From positions 3,596,001 through 3,660,000 of the forward strand of contig NC_134764.1 of the NCBI RefSeq assembly GCF_050436995.1: 64,000 nucleotides of DNA, written 5' to 3'. The notes beneath the pieces were generated by a model that ran no database searches, was not told the DNA's origin, and was given only the letters and a program-made list of their open reading frames with translations. A program made the position numbers and the translations under genes. Numbering within the stretch: the stretch's first letter is position 1; every line of letters begins with the position of its first letter. Shown piece after piece: positions 45,221-58,963 of the stretch. The DNA comes from Anticarsia gemmatalis. Its lineage: Eukaryota; Arthropoda; Insecta; Lepidoptera; Erebidae.

Positions 45221-48200
45221 GTAAGCATCTTGTAATCTTTATAACATACTAACTGACCCGTGAGACTGCACTTACTTGTACGTGTACATTTTGAGCTCTC
45301 CTTTCGCTCTCAAGTTTTGCACTTAGCAACAGATTCGACAATATTTTTTTTATTTATGATATCCGAATTTAGTTAGTTGAGTTATTGCATATAGCTTCGG
45401 ATTTCTCCAATCAACCAATCATTATTTATTAAAAGAAGTTACAAAATTACTCCTCAATACAAAGTAATGCAGAAAAGAACAATAAAATATAATGATGAAT
45501 GCCAGGTCAGGTTATAACTGTTCTTTAAACATAATTATATTGAAAATTCGAACCTGTCGTAATACTTTCTTCCACTTGAAGTCCTTAAAGCGAGAAGTTA
45601 ATTGACCAACTTGTTGGCCAACATGGCTATGGAGTATAATACTTGATTTATTTATTTTAAGAAGTATAGTGCGTATAGCCAATATTTAGCCTCCACTTCT
45701 GCTCGCATAGCTCGGTATTCTAAAATATCACATTACTTACAAGCAATTTAAAAATAATACATTTTAACCTACATCATCGTTCAGTTCTTTTTTAATTAAC
45801 TTTGTCTGATTTATCGTATTAATATTTTTCTCTTTTATTAATATTCAAAAATACATCTAAAATATATCCAAAACTTGACATATGAAGAGAGTTAGCACTT
45901 AAGTGCATTGCGATTCATCATTGTCTTTCAAGATAAGATTGTTAAGGCAAAGGTAATCCATCGATAAAACCTAAAATGTCACATTAATGATTAAGGTATG
46001 AAATAACCGGTTATTTAAACAAATTTAAACTAAAAGAAAACATTGATATCAACAGGAGTTAGGAGTCAGGTCAATTTAATTCGTTTTATGTTGATCAGCG
46101 CCTGGACCTTTAAAGAACTATTTTTCATTTTATTTCGAAATTTCAATAAGGTATCGTTATATTTCGTGTTGCGTATTGTAGGTATGTCGTGATAAAATAA
46201 ACTTTCTTTATTACTTAACTAAATAGGTTTTAATTCGAATACACATTAGCATCAAAACACAGAAAATAGGAAATGTAGGTTAATTTGATTTTAAGCATTA
46301 TTGAAACTAGGTTAAATTAAGACAGTGTACTCAATAAATAATAGAAATATGTACTTTTAATGAGTACATATTTTCTTAACTATCATATTATGTATCTCTA
46401 AATAATTATAATTCTAACTATATCCGCAACTTGGGAGACTTTATAAATAGTTTTTGAAGTTGTAGCGATAATTCTTGAGACCAATTCTTAGTTCTTCCAT
46501 TTTCAACATCCTATTTTTAATAGAAGGGTGAGAGTCATAGTATTGTCTCACTAGATGCGGGTCTCCTTCTCCGATTCGAAAGGACAGAGAGTCTATGAGA
46601 CGGTCAGTCTATATACCCGTATCTATGTAAGGAGACGATCAGTCTCTTATAAACCTTTAACTTATTATAGGTACAAGTCTAGTGTGAATCTTGAATCTCA
46701 AGAGCTACTTCTTATATCGTTATAAAAATAGCCTTGATTTTAAAGGTTTGGAAAATGTACTAATCATTTATTTGTCACAACTACAAACTTAGCATTCTAC
46801 ATATATTATATTGCTTATAAATAAACCAAAGTATTTAGGTTATTTAGATAGATCACAAGATTTGTCAGTGCTAATTATACCGTTTAGATTATGCGGGATA
46901 ATGTCGCCTGCTGAATGAGATTACGTTTGAGCTGACATGATAATTGATAAGATACGGGTGTGCTAATAGTCTGCGTGTAGAATGTTGGTGACCATTCACG
47001 AATACACATTAGGCTAGAATGATTGATTTAGTTTGATAATAAAGTCGGTGATTGATTTATGTACCTACTAATGTGAAAGGTAAACTTTTTAGTTTGCCAA
47101 CAATATTCTGTCCGTAATATTAATCAAAAATCATTCATCAATTGTAACAAAGTTAATTTATTTTCTTTTTGTAAAACTTGTCAACAAAAAATCATTCAAT
47201 ACTTTTGGAATGCATTATGTTTACCACAATTTGTTGATAATATAATTTAAAAAGATGGAAGTGCCTGTCCGTTTGGCTCTATGTTCGTTTACTATTGATT
47301 GCGATTATTTTTATTATAGGTTTATCGCTTTACTTTAGCAAGTCTTATTTAATTTAATGTATATTTTGTGTGTCAAATGCTATATGATAATATAATGTTT
47401 CTTACATTTAATAATGTTCAAAATGAAGTACCTCTCATTCATTATTGATGTCCTTAACGCCTGATTGAAAATATTTCGCTATACAGCTGTACTATTACTC
47501 TCAGCGCTACGGTTTACAAACTACATTCTACAAGGCGCTTGCCGAGTCGCTAATTCTACTTGACTGTAATTTTATTAATGAAAGTTTCTTGTAAAAAAAG
47601 AGTATAACCCATTTTCTAAGTATAGACCTAACTAGGATTTTAAGTTTAGTCCATAAAATATGGGATTAACATTGTTAATGGCTAATGTAACGAGTGAACG
47701 TAGGTGTATTTCGAACACCTCTGCCTACACCTTCGAGTATTTGTGGCGTGATTTTATAAATGTTGACGTTTAATTAATTATTAAAAAAATCGTCTTTATG
47801 TTTCATAGTTTTAGGATAGCTTCACTCGTACAGGAGTAAAAATCAAGACCACAAAGCCAATAAATAGCTTGGATAGTTTGACTCAATCGAGCTATCCTTT
47901 CGAGTAAAGCTTCAGCTCTATGTAGTTCAACTGACTGACTAGTGTGCAATTCACTTGCGGTACTTAGTGGCTACCTAATTACTAGTAGTAAGTAAGTATG
48001 TAGATTTTATAGTCTTCTATCAATATACATTATCATACTCGGAGCTATCACTAAGAACGTATTGACTGGAAACCAGATAACACATTAGTTGAGTGGAAAA
48101 TTGACGGCGGGACCTCGAAGTGATTATTATGAATTGTGCCATTTGTCTCACAACGTATTATTAAAGAGATTATCATATTTTGTCATTATATAATCAGTTC

Positions 48201-49154
48201 AAGGTGCCTAGTATTTATATGTAATTGAATGCACATGTTACGAATATGTATATACCATAGTGTATTTGAAACCCCTATTATTAGCCATTGTTTCATTACT
48301 GAATAAATAGGTATCGATCAGTTTATTCAGTGGAATTAGAACACTAAACCTATCGGATAGAGTATCCGACACTTGTTCCGATACACGCTAGCCTTAATAA
48401 ATAGGACGAGTACTTAAAAAAAATGTAGAAAATGTAAAAAGACAACTCCCACATTAAAAATTGTTCTTGTATCGAGGGAAATTTGCAATCATAACAACAA
48501 TGAACAAAAAACACAATCAGCCCTGAAACAATTGGTTGTAGATCACTTATTATTATGGAGTTTTTAGCTAAATAGTGATTCTTGACGAACATTTTAGTGT
48601 ACCTATAATTTATTATGTAATAAAATTAACTCGGTGAAACCCATGCGAAGCCCGAAGCCGCTGGTTAATAAAAATAGTTTAATTCAAAAGAAAACAGCAA
48701 AACAGATTCCCAAATCGTGCGTCGTTTTTCCCGACTGTAAAAAAATCACGTTTTTGCCCAAAACATCGCTAATATTGCAAGTAAAAACGAAATACACAAC
48801 ACACTACCGTTTCCGCTGGATAATGTAGCATTTACTTAAATAAACAAGCGTTTACGTTAACTTCCTACCTATATCCGGTAAGGCTTTACATAAATAACTT
48901 GCAGGATCTAATCTATCCAGCTTTTATACATCGTTAGCAATGAGCTACAGTAATTGACTAGTACACGAATGGTTTACCATCTTATTAGATATTCATGGCG
49001 TTGTAGTTGTAAGCAATTTACTACAAATGACTTGATAGTGGTATGTAATAATAAGTTAATAGTGGTCGATTAAAACGCGAAAATCTAAATTAAAACGTAA
49101 TTCATTCAATTTTGTTTTAATGATCTTTAATTATACTGAAATTTTACACTTTGG

Positions 49155-49235
49155 AAGTTTGTAAGGATCGTACCTAATGGCGTTCTCTGGTCTCTGCCCA
49201 CGCCTATGACAAGAAGGCGTGATTATAAGTATGTA
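49155..49235 (-). repeat. Dispersed repeat A, minus-strand copy
   Basis: AGGATCGTACCTAATGGCGTT, CTCTGGTCTCTGCCCACGCC, AGAAGGCGTGATTATAAG: the reverse complement of the 33016-33130 motif order. Confidence 0.6.
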
Positions 49236-50444
49236 TCTTAAACTTCTCTTAATCTCTTATAGGATGTGTAAAGACTTTCTTATACGTTACACGAGTATAT
49301 AGTGGCAGTACTAAGTTTCTTTCGTAAGAGAAGATTTCTTAGTCAGTTATAGAAAACGCATGGATTACATGCATTTTTTTATTACGATTACACCGTTACG
49401 ACAACGTTAACAGCTGATTTTATAACACTAGCGACATGCGACGGGAAGTTATGATACTTTGGTTGTTGCGTTGTCTACAAGCGGGTCGGTGAGTCCGGTG
49501 TAAAGTCCTGGCTTTAAATCGTCAATCCAAAAAAATATACCTATTAAGATTCCCTATCCAAATCGTCGGTAATTACCCAGTAACTTGAAATATTTAACTT
49601 ATGAAGAGACTCGGAGACTTCCGATAGCTTAAGACATCGGCTTGCCCCTGGTCTCTTATGAATGTCATCCCACCTTCCATACTAAGATCGGGTGCTATGT
49701 AGCGTGCACACACTTTACCACTATAAACAGACTCCTTCATTCTACGGCATTATTAAATACAATTAGCAATACCTATTACCTAATATAATCTAGATTGTGT
49801 ATATTAGTGATTAATTCCTCTATACTATATTTAAATAACACCTACGTGGTAATTTGTTTGTGCTATTACAGTACATTTATAAACGTCCAAACATATACCA
49901 TTAATTTAATTTTAAATTATAATTGTGTATAACAACTATTTAAATATTCACACCATTTCAAACGACCTTAATACGGTAAATATATTAAATAATTTTATTA
50001 GAATGGTGACGTATTGTGCCAAAATAGCACGAAGTTACTTAAACATTGATTTTGGTAATAAAATGCCGTATTTATGTACCAGTATTTCGGTTTTTAACTA
50101 GTAAACTGACGATGTTGCGGTAATCCTGAAACGCTTGACTGGACATTTCGTAGGAAACGGAACATCCTCGTACACGCTTGAGCATCTGCTCTTGATTAAT
50201 TTAAAAAGGTAATCCAGAAAATGATTTCTTTTTTATTCGTTGTGCTTCAACAGTTTTAACTAGTTATCAATAGGTATAATATAATTAAGTAAAATCCAAT
50301 GCAAGGTTTTTTCAAAATTACTTTTTTGTTACAATAATGTCAATTGTTATCCAAGAATCATTGCATTTTTCTTTTTGCCCCATGTTGTTACTCTTGAATA
50401 GAAGTTTTCTGCTCCAAATCATTCACTTTGATTTGGTATGTCCA

Positions 50445-50510
50445 TATTTGTCTGCTAGTTTGGGAGAAAAACTTTGCCCAACAGTTGGACAGCAAAGGGA
50501 TAAAAAATAA
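50445..50510 (+). repeat. LINE 3' end fragment (GGACAGCAAAGGG tail)
   Basis: TTTGCCCAACAGTTGGACAG then CAAAGGGATAAAAAATAATA. Matches the moth CCCAGCAGTGGGACAG...TAATA 3' terminus; related to 38625-38740. Confidence 0.5.
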
Positions 50511-50602
50511 TAAAATAGGCTGCTAATTATCAACGATGTTTTGAAATAGCCTTTGCTTAAAGACTTTATAGTAAAACAACAAAATAAAAATTATTAGATT
50601 TT

Positions 50603-50608
50603 TTTATT
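50603..50608 (-). terminator. Poly(A) signal AATAAA of the cuticular protein gene (minus strand)
   Basis: TTTATT on the plus strand, 151 bp past the stop codon of the cuticular protein gene. Confidence 0.65.
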
Positions 50609-50758
50609 AATACATTTTCAAGTTCGTTCTACAAGTTTGCAGTATAGTACACAGTTCATTCAACTTTATACAGTAACATTTTTTTTTGGTTTTTTCGTCG
50701 TTTTGTATAAAAATAGAGGTGTCAGGCAGTGAGAGCTGTTGGTCAGAGGTAGGGGTGT

Positions 50759-53700
50759 TCAGTGCCAGCCGCCGTGTCCGTGGTGGCCCCAGGGCTCCTC
50801 GGGCGAGGCGGCGGCGGCGTGGGCGGCGGCGGCGTACTGGTGCAGGTGCACGGCGCGCGCGTGCTGCACCTCGGGGGTGTCTACTACGTATTGGCCGTCA
50901 TGGGTGAGCTGGATGTGGGCCTGCAGACAAGAGGTATGATGTTAGAATAGTTGTAATTGGTTTTGAAGTTGCGAGGACTTTTCCGTTCAAAGTAATAGTA
51001 ATAATAAATTTGAGATGTGTGTGGGCATTTGATTTATAGATGAAATTGGATAGAGTGCATGATAGCATTTAAGTTACTGAACTGTTATTATTAGAGAGAA
51101 AATTACTATTTCACATTTGAAGCAGTTCTTTACGATTTCTTTTGCTAATTTCATATAGAGCTACGACATTGAATGAACAGAAAAATCTGCTAAAATAGTT
51201 CTCACCTGAGGACCGTTCCACTTGCCGTAACCGGCCGCGTAACCACCACCGTGTCCGGCGTAGGCGAGGGGAGCGATGGCTCCGGCGTGTGCGAGGGCCC
51301 CGTGCGCCGCGCCCGCGTGCGCCGCGTGGTGCGCCGCGATGTGCGCGGCCTTCAGGTGAGCGACCTCGGGCGTGTCCACCACGCGACCGTCGTGCGCTAG
51401 CGGAGCTGGGCCGTACTTCAGAAGACCTGGGTGAAGGAATATATTTGCTATATTGCCGCTGTTTTGGGTTGTGTAATCGCACGATTTAAAGACCAAGTTG
51501 TAAGTTGTATTGTTTCAGTTTTAGACTGCAATTTTCTGACAATTAAATAGAGAGAAAGTGTTTAAGAGTAAATATGACAAACTTTGGTTTCATTAGTTAA
51601 CTGTTACTATACAGCAATAGTTCCTAAATAGGTTTAAAGGAACTACTTTGCGTGTCTTTAACTGGGATTATGCTGGAAGACGGCTTGTTTCTAAATCGTT
51701 AAGCTACAACAATTCTAGTATTCTATAGAGTAGTTAAGTATAGTTGTACGTACCGACGCCAGGAGCGCCGTAATGAGCGCCAGCACCATAAGCAGGTCCC
51801 GCGATGTATCCGCCGGCGGGCGCCCACGCGCCGTGCGCGGTGGACGCCTGCGCATGCGCGGCGGCGTGCGCGGCCTTAGCGTGCGCTACCTCGGGCGTGT
51901 CCAACAGGAACTTGCCGTCGGGACTGAGCTGGATGTGCGCTGGCGGGCCCGCGTAGAACGAAGCCTGAGCCAGGCAGAGGGTGGCTGCGAGGATAATCTG
52001 TGGAACGGTAAGAAGATTTAGTACTGCTGTTTTGTTTCCACATTTCTTTTTAAGAGATTAAGTACCATATAGAAGTAAAAGGTATGATTACAAAAATGTT
52101 GTGATAAGAAGTCTTGTGTTTAAGGGTTTGAAATGAATGTAATATCATTATTTCTAAAGATTCATGTCTGCTGTAAATTTTAATTGTCTTATTATTAGTC
52201 AATCAGTATATTACATAAATTTCTACATATGTAAAATATTAAGAAAAAAAATAGACAACAATAAATAATTGGTCAGTTTTCGCTGACATTGTGCGTTATC
52301 GGAGCGTAACCACTGGTTCGCGGTTTCACGCGGCGTTCTGAAATGATCCGACACTTACGCAGCTCGGGCCGAATTCACTCACACGTGAATGTAATTAGTC
52401 AGTTGTTTCGACAAACACGCGAGTTACTCAAACAGTTAATTGTGTGACAAAAGGGACGGTGGTAGGCAACAGATTAATCTTTGTGCTAGAAATATTTTGC
52501 GTATTTCAGCTTATTTATATATTTTGCTAAGATTTTTTTCTTGAAAATTGGTATCTTGTTATAAATTGGAAACTAGTGTATAAACAGAACAGTATTCTCA
52601 ATATTGCTATGAAAAATATCCAGTTCATTTCGGCGTCAAACTTTTATAAGGGCTCTTATTAAATTCCTAGGTTATATAATAATATATAACCATAATAAAA
52701 TTTCTGATTGTTATCAAATTATTGACCTGTACTAAGCATTTTACTTTTCTTTAACACGTTTTAACACTCAATATCAATAAAAATAGACCAACTTTCACAT
52801 TAAGTTATTTCCAATAGACTCAGGGACATAAGTTGCATACAGTGGCCCATAGAGCACGGGCGAATGATTCGCGCGCAAAAACCCGCGTAATGGCGGCAAT
52901 GGTTTTGACATGTCGGTATTATGCCTATTACACGGACCAACGCACTGCTGTAACGTGATTAACGAACAGGTAGGATATTACGTTGTTATCGGGAACATTG
53001 TAAATGAAAGTAATTAGTAGTTGCAGGTTTTAATACTAGTTACATATAGAGATCGGTTCGACAAAATCTTTCAAAAGATTTTAGCATTGAGATTCTTTTC
53101 TATATTGAAAAAAGTTCATTTAAAAGGTGTATACGAGATTAAGTGTAAAAGAGTTAATATTCTTATGTTAAAACCTGTATTTGAGTGCAAAAAGGACGAT
53201 GTTTTCTAATATAATCATGTACAATTTTCGTAAAAAACATCGGGACATTTTTTGAAGTAAATGATAGTGTTTATGAAATAAATTCTCACAACAATATAAA
53301 AATAGTTAAATAACATTCAAAATAGTATAATTAAACCTGTAATTCTAATAAAAATAGTGTTGTTTCTTAATAAACCCATCATCTTTGCGTAAAGGAACGC
53401 CTTAGCAGCAATTATTCAGCATGATTTCATTAGATTCGTATCATAGTCGACTAATGCTTGCATTGTTTTGTTATCTGATCTCTCACGGTCTTAGTATATC
53501 ACTCATTTAACATCTGTCAAGACAGTAAGTATGTTAAGTGGCTCTTGTTTCATAAGCACCGAAAATAATTTGTGTGAGCCTGCATTTAGTTTTTCGTAAT
53601 GGAATGCATGATTTTTTTATTTAATTTTTTTGATAACACTCCACTTTTGAAAGAAGGAATATTGCCTGAAGAATAACAATATATATGAATGATAGTTATT

Positions 53701-56700
53701 TTTTAATTTGAAATTACTTTCTAGGGTCAAAAATGTGTCGTTAGTTAGTCTTGCTCCAGCCTGTTGTTACATATTCGTTCATAACTTAAATTAAAATAGG
53801 AACACAGCCATGATGTAATAATATGTACGATTTAATTCCGTTTACATAACCATTTAAACATGAAATATTATTATTGCCGGACACCCGCCGTTATAAATGA
53901 ATAACTGTTTAATTCAATTTCGATATTAAGGTAAATCGCGCGAACTAGGTTTAATCACAACGGGGTAATTTTGCAAAACTATTGGTTGCTAGTTACGCGG
54001 GAGCAAGGCGTGGCCGAGGTGAAGGCATGTACCGACCAATGCAGATGACAGATAAACCACAACACCATTAAATAATTTGAACAAGCGATAAATATGCTTA
54101 GTACGCCATGATAGTTATCGCACCATAGATAATGTAGAGCAAAGAGCCCGCGCGCGTTGATGTCGTTCTTTTTTTAAATCGAAGCGCGCTTGTGTTTTGT
54201 TTCCTTTTTACTTCTTGGCGTTTCTCTTAGATATTGTTTTGAGAGGTTTAAATTCAGAATATTAAATGTAGATGTTATGACATTAATTACATTGCAAAGT
54301 GCATTATTGAATGTTAATTGTCTGGAATTTATCAATGTAATGTAAAGAATGCTATTGAAAATCTAAATGCTCCAATTTACTATCAAGTAAGTTGGGTAAT
54401 TTGTCGAACATGACATAAAGACATAATTGGCAAAGGAATTACTACAGAATGCCAATATTTATTAATTACATAAAGTCAAGAATACTTCCGCGTACCTTGA
54501 TTTAGTAATAATGTACTTGTAAGATAAGGACCAACAATGAATGTTATCTTGTTACTTGCGTATCTATAGAAGGTACAGAAATACTATTTATGGCCACTAA
54601 TAAATATCCCTAAGCGTGAACTTAAAAGGTAATTTGAAACTAGAGGCGTTTATTTTTAGAACAACATTTTATGTAACTAAACCGGGAATACTGGCCGTTA
54701 TCTAATGGAACAAGAAGTAATTCATAGACATTTTGCAAACGAAACTTTTTAATTTTCACCGACCACAAGAAACGAGATCGAATAGTTCACTTTGTTTTTA
54801 TATGGCCATATCGCGTTACATTCAACAATAATACAGGCACTTCGTAATACAATATATTGACACCGAATATGAAACCGCAGACCGCTTAATAACTAACTCA
54901 CGAAACATTATTGTATTGAAATAGAAATTGGAAATATGAAATTGAAACTACTTTGTTCAAATTAAAAATAATATATTCGAACTTCGAATCGGCTACTCTT
55001 GTCTTTGGCGTGTGAAGTTTTTTTAACGGACAACAGAGCAAAGTATCAAAATATTATGCACTATGTACCCTTAAGTGCTGCTTACTTTTCTTTATATTAT
55101 ACATGAATAAGTCAAGAGGCTTAATAAATTTATTTACATAATTGAAGTATTAAATCTAATCTTTTACATGTAATACGTTGTACGTTCACTAAAAGCGTCT
55201 AACTGCCACTAAACATTTTCCTGTTTTAAACTCTTTTCAATAAAATTTAAACAAGCAAAAAAGTTGCTTTATATTTGTCAACTTTTTGTCAGTCGCGATT
55301 AAAAGTAAAAAAGTGCCAAAATGCTTTGAGACGAATTTTTGAATAAAGAACATTTACTTTTTTAGCTGTTGACATCTTGTAAAGAGGTCAACAACCTACT
55401 TTGTCGCATCTAAGTTTAACAAGGTGCAATGAAACTGCATGAAACCGGACCGATATTTTGACACTATGAATACAATTGAGACTCAGTTGAGATAAATATG
55501 TATGTAAGTCGATACTCGGCGCGAATGCAACCCAATTGTAAGACAGGTGATCGGATAAATAACTGCAACCTACAACTGTTTTATAAACAATCGTCTGTTG
55601 CGCAAGTTTCGACCACAGCCCTAGCTGAAAGGTCTAGATTATACTGATACTATTACAATATAGGCTCGCTAACATTTCGGACTAAGAATGTTTTGGACTA
55701 TATCGCCTCTAACTATCATAAAGCCATTTAATCGTTTTCTTTCATAAAAGTGAGAAGTTTAATGGGCAGTTAGGCGGTTGCAATAGCCGTAGGCAATCAA
55801 CACTGCGGGGAAACAAGTTTATTGCAAGTCTTGATCTATTTCGTGTTATTAAAGAAAATTTAAGGACATCAGACAAAGCGAGCGCTCGGTAATTTGTGGG
55901 CGTGGACCTCATATCGACTCGCCTTTGCATTCTGTTGCAAAAGCGCTATTTTGCAATAGATCGGAATTATCATTCTGCGAACTGGTGCACAACCAGTCGG
56001 CCATTGCAATTTGCCTCGTTGCCCAAGAGGAAGCCGTGGGCGTGAGGAAGTGTTATGGTGCTCTATGGTCGAAGGTCATAGGAAAATAGGGGGACATTGA
56101 AAATAGAAATTCGGTCACGCTTCAACTGATATCGGTATCGCTCACAAGTTTTTGTTAGCTGTGGTTACGCGTGTTGGCCGAACTTTTTGTTGCACTGTAT
56201 GAATTTATGAAAATTTCTAACAATCTTTTTTGTTACAAATTGGGTATTTTCGTCACTTTATAATGAGGGAAAGTTAAGATGCTTGTTAAGTCAATAATAA
56301 GCAAACGTTATGAATAATGACAATATCAAATGAAAAGTGAGTCATTAAAGCATTGACCGGATACGAGCGAGCGTTTCCGCCTACTTGTGAATTGAATGCT
56401 AAATGAAGACGCGCGCCCGCCCTCTGCGCGCGCGCATCATTGACATTAGTTTGGGCGCGAAAATTTACACCACAGATAATAAACAAACTTATTTTTACTT
56501 TTCAGACGCTTTTTAAAACACATAAGTAAAACTTTTTACATAGATTTTTTATTCACGATTATTGTCTTCTGCATGGTACCGAAATTAGTTTTATTACTGA
56601 ATCGAATGCATTATTGATTAATTAGTCAAACATATACTAATCTATTAGTTAGTATACAAATATTTAACGTAGGCGACTTTGGAAACGGATACATGTATTA

Positions 56701-57795
56701 ATCATCACTTACATTGTTCTATGCCCTTGACACATTTAGCTTGTTTTAATATTTTATAAGACAGATGTATCGGAACTAGTAGTGGGCAGGGTGAAGGTTC
56801 GTGTAGTGTGAATTTGATGACTTTGCATACATTAATTTGACGTTTAACACTTGTACTTTTAAAGGTTATAATTGTTAGATATTTTGGATCGATTTTTCCC
56901 TTTTTGATATTGCTACGTTTTGGTTTAGTGGCTCATAGTAATCAATATGGAGTTAATATTATTACGCTATTTTACAGACGTAAGTATCTTTTGAATTATT
57001 AGGTCGTTTATGAATAGAACTTTAAAAATCTGAACAACGACAATACTTTTAAGCTTTTAATATGTCTTTTTATGGAATTGACTTTAAAAATCTTTTACTT
57101 ATAACAGGTTTAGTATTTACAAATTAAAGTAGCGATATTTCTAGTAAAAAAAGTTAATACGAGAAGTTAAAGTTTTATCATCGGCTTTCGTTTTTCATTG
57201 AATTAGCGCCGGTAACCAAACAACTACTACGCCTTTTATCCCTTTCTTTGCGGAAATCCTTACATTGTTAAACAAATAGCATTGGGACTATCTTTTCCGT
57301 TCTTTAAATAGTATTAGACACGTTAATTATACGAAGACAATGCAATTAAATCATAAGAGGTATAATGTATTTATTATAATGACTTATTTCAATACATGTA
57401 TGAAAGTAAAACTTCTCATTTATGTACATACATTTTACTAAGAAAAGGTGAAAGTGGGATCAATTGCTTCCTCTTTACATATTTATATTGTTTTAAAGTC
57501 ATCGGTTATGTTGATTAAAGGGTTTGGATTTATAAGAACGTTATTTCGAAGAAATTATCTTAGAAATTATAGGTACAGCTATTTTAATGTTTGGTAAGAT
57601 TAGTATTTTTACTAGGATATATATTTTTAGTGGGACACTTTGATTTTATCTATAGCTTATATTACAAGGATTGAAATATATTCTATAAAGAAAATTAAAA
57701 AGTTATTATTAATAAAAAAAATCAATAAGTTATTGGAGTAGTTGCACAAAACCGCGGTAAATAAAACAGAACAAAACACTCACCATAGACTGCAT
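50759..57795 (-). CDS. Secreted cuticular protein with three D-G...DTPEV...AH motifs, 4 exons
   Basis: Exons from the 5' end: 57795-57784, 51997-51754, 51426-51206, 50920-50759; 212 residues in frame. Seen: signal peptide MQSMIILAATLCLAQA, probably cut before SFYAGPPA. Three related motifs follow, one per main exon: AHIQLSPDGKFLLDTPEVAH, LAHDGRVVDTPEVAHLKAAH and AHIQLTHDGQYVVDTPEVQH. They are joined by Ala/His/Gly-rich linkers, and the C-terminus is Gly/His/Trp-rich. Known: many arthropod cuticle proteins carry an 18-residue motif of the form PEVxxAKAAHxxA, and Ala/His/Gly-rich linkers are typical of extracellular cuticle. I think this fits the insect pupal-cuticle C1-like type rather than the Rebers-Riddiford chitin-binding type (no RR consensus), but the subfamily is inference. 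The first intron (about 5.8 kb) falls after four codons of the signal peptide, a common layout for cuticle genes. Coding exons are GC-rich against an AT-rich background. Confidence 0.9.
52001..57783 (-). other. First intron of the cuticular protein gene (about 5.8 kb)
   Basis: No exons found on either strand. Mostly AT-rich, with short CG-rich islands near 52300-52380, 53990-54030, 55960-56060 and 56400-56460. The motif CGAAGGTCA at about 56069 resembles a nuclear receptor half-site. Large first introns of cuticle genes often hold stage-specific enhancers; none can be demonstrated here. Confidence 0.45.
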
Positions 57796-57930
57796 GATTA
57801 CTGTGTTTATTCTAATGTATGGAGATCTCAAACGAACTAGCTTAGGCGCTGCTGGGAGCCAGTACTCGCCTAGAAATTTTCGCCTAAGTAAGCGACGTGT
57901 GTTCGCAACCACCTTCCGAGTCGGAATGTC
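57784..57930 (-). other. Exon 1 of the cuticular protein gene (5' UTR plus four codons)
   Basis: Runs from the presumed start about 30 bp downstream of the TATA box to the donor ATG|GTGAGT at 57784/57783. It contains about 135 nt of leader and then the codons for MQSM. Confidence 0.7.
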
Positions 57931-57950
57931 GATTTGCTACAGAACGCCCC

Positions 57951-57960
57951 CTTTTATATA
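57951..57960 (-). promoter_or_regulatory. TATA box (TATATAAAAG) of the cuticular protein gene
   Basis: CTTTTATATA on the plus strand. It lies 156 bp upstream of the start codon on the minus strand, within a GC-rich flank, and directly fits a start site near 57930. A strong TATA is usual for high-output cuticle genes. Confidence 0.75.
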
Positions 57961-58860
57961 AGACACCCCGCTTTGGCGGTTCGTAATTGGAAACAATTAA
58001 GTTGCGAGCAAGTGTAGTGCTGTAATTTTTAATTGTGAGATGGGCATGCGAGTTTCCGCCGGAACGTCAATACAGGACTACAGGGATGATGGGATCTAGA
58101 ACACATTTTTTCGGGTGTTTTTGATTGTAGATTTAAATTGGTTTGGCATTTTGCACAATTTGTTCTGTCAATATACTACATAATGGTGATAAAGGATGGC
58201 TTAAGCACCCGTTGAGTAAGATAATGGGAGTTCTATTATATTGCCATTTGTTACTCGTGTTTATATTGCGTTACTACACAACTAGATACGCTTTGTTGTG
58301 AGGAAATGAAGTTAGAACAAAGTGGGTATGGACAGTTTTCTTTTGGAAACTGTACACGCTCAAGGACGGCGCTAGGACGTGTACATATGTTATTACTTAT
58401 TGATACATAGTTCCGCCTCGTTTAATGTGTTTATGTATATCAATTTTAAAGGTCAAGTCGTTTATCTCAATATAAGATTCTTCCATCTTTCGGCTATCGG
58501 GTTTCATCCTATATAATGGAAATTTACAGTCACAGTTTAAGAGAAAAGCAACATTAGTAACTGTATTTCTGTTTTATATGAAACCTTTCGACTCAACAGT
58601 ATCTCTTAAGCCTAAGAAACTTAATCTTTTTGATATAGTACTAGTGTATGAAACTGACCATCTCGAGGTCCCGGTCTTCGATTTTCCAAGAGTAAGTGTA
58701 TATTTAAAATCAGGGCCAATTTTCCAACTTTCTGGTATATGACCTAAATTACTAAGGAGCAAAAACACAAATCGTTATTAAGAACTACTCTACTTACACT
58801 TGCAGATGTAACAGGCGTAAAGTTATTAAATAACCCGGTTCTACATTATAAACCCCCGGT

Positions 58861-58963
58861 TTCTGAGGTTAATTTAGCGGTAGTTTATCTATTCAATATT
58901 GTCAAAACTCATATTTAAAAAAACGCTATTGAATAGATAAACTACCGTTAAATGTACTCAGAA
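58861..58963. mobile_element. Short hairpin MITE, copy 2 (GCGGTAGTTTATC family)
   Basis: TTCTGAGGTTAATTTAGCGG then TAGTTTATCTATTCAATA pairs with CGCTATTGAATAGATAAACT then ACCGTTAAATGTACTCAGAA. Same family as 6245-6333, but this copy retains the outer TTCTGAG/CTCAGAA ends. Confidence 0.85.

Larger units (their letters stand above)
38310..50590. other. Gene-poor intergenic region between the GMC and cuticular protein genes
   Basis: About 12.3 kb. I find no exon chain with coherent splice sites or a recognisable protein. It holds scattered SINE/LINE fragments listed separately, a small perfect hairpin at 45187-45220, diverged repeat A pieces on the minus strand (about 47688-47760 and 49155-49235), and otherwise AT-rich unique-looking sequence. 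Confidence 0.5.

Noticed and set aside
51773..52021. Arg/Gly-rich plus-strand frames over the cuticular exons (also at 50686-50939 and 51289-51489)
   Set aside because: Antisense products of Ala/His-rich GC-rich codons; the minus strand has signal peptide, motifs and splice sites.
52300..52480. Possible extra exon or promoter of the cuticle gene in a CG-rich island
   Set aside because: No ATG-led frame with a donor that splices in phase to 51997, and no TATA box; the exon at 57784-57795 fits fully.
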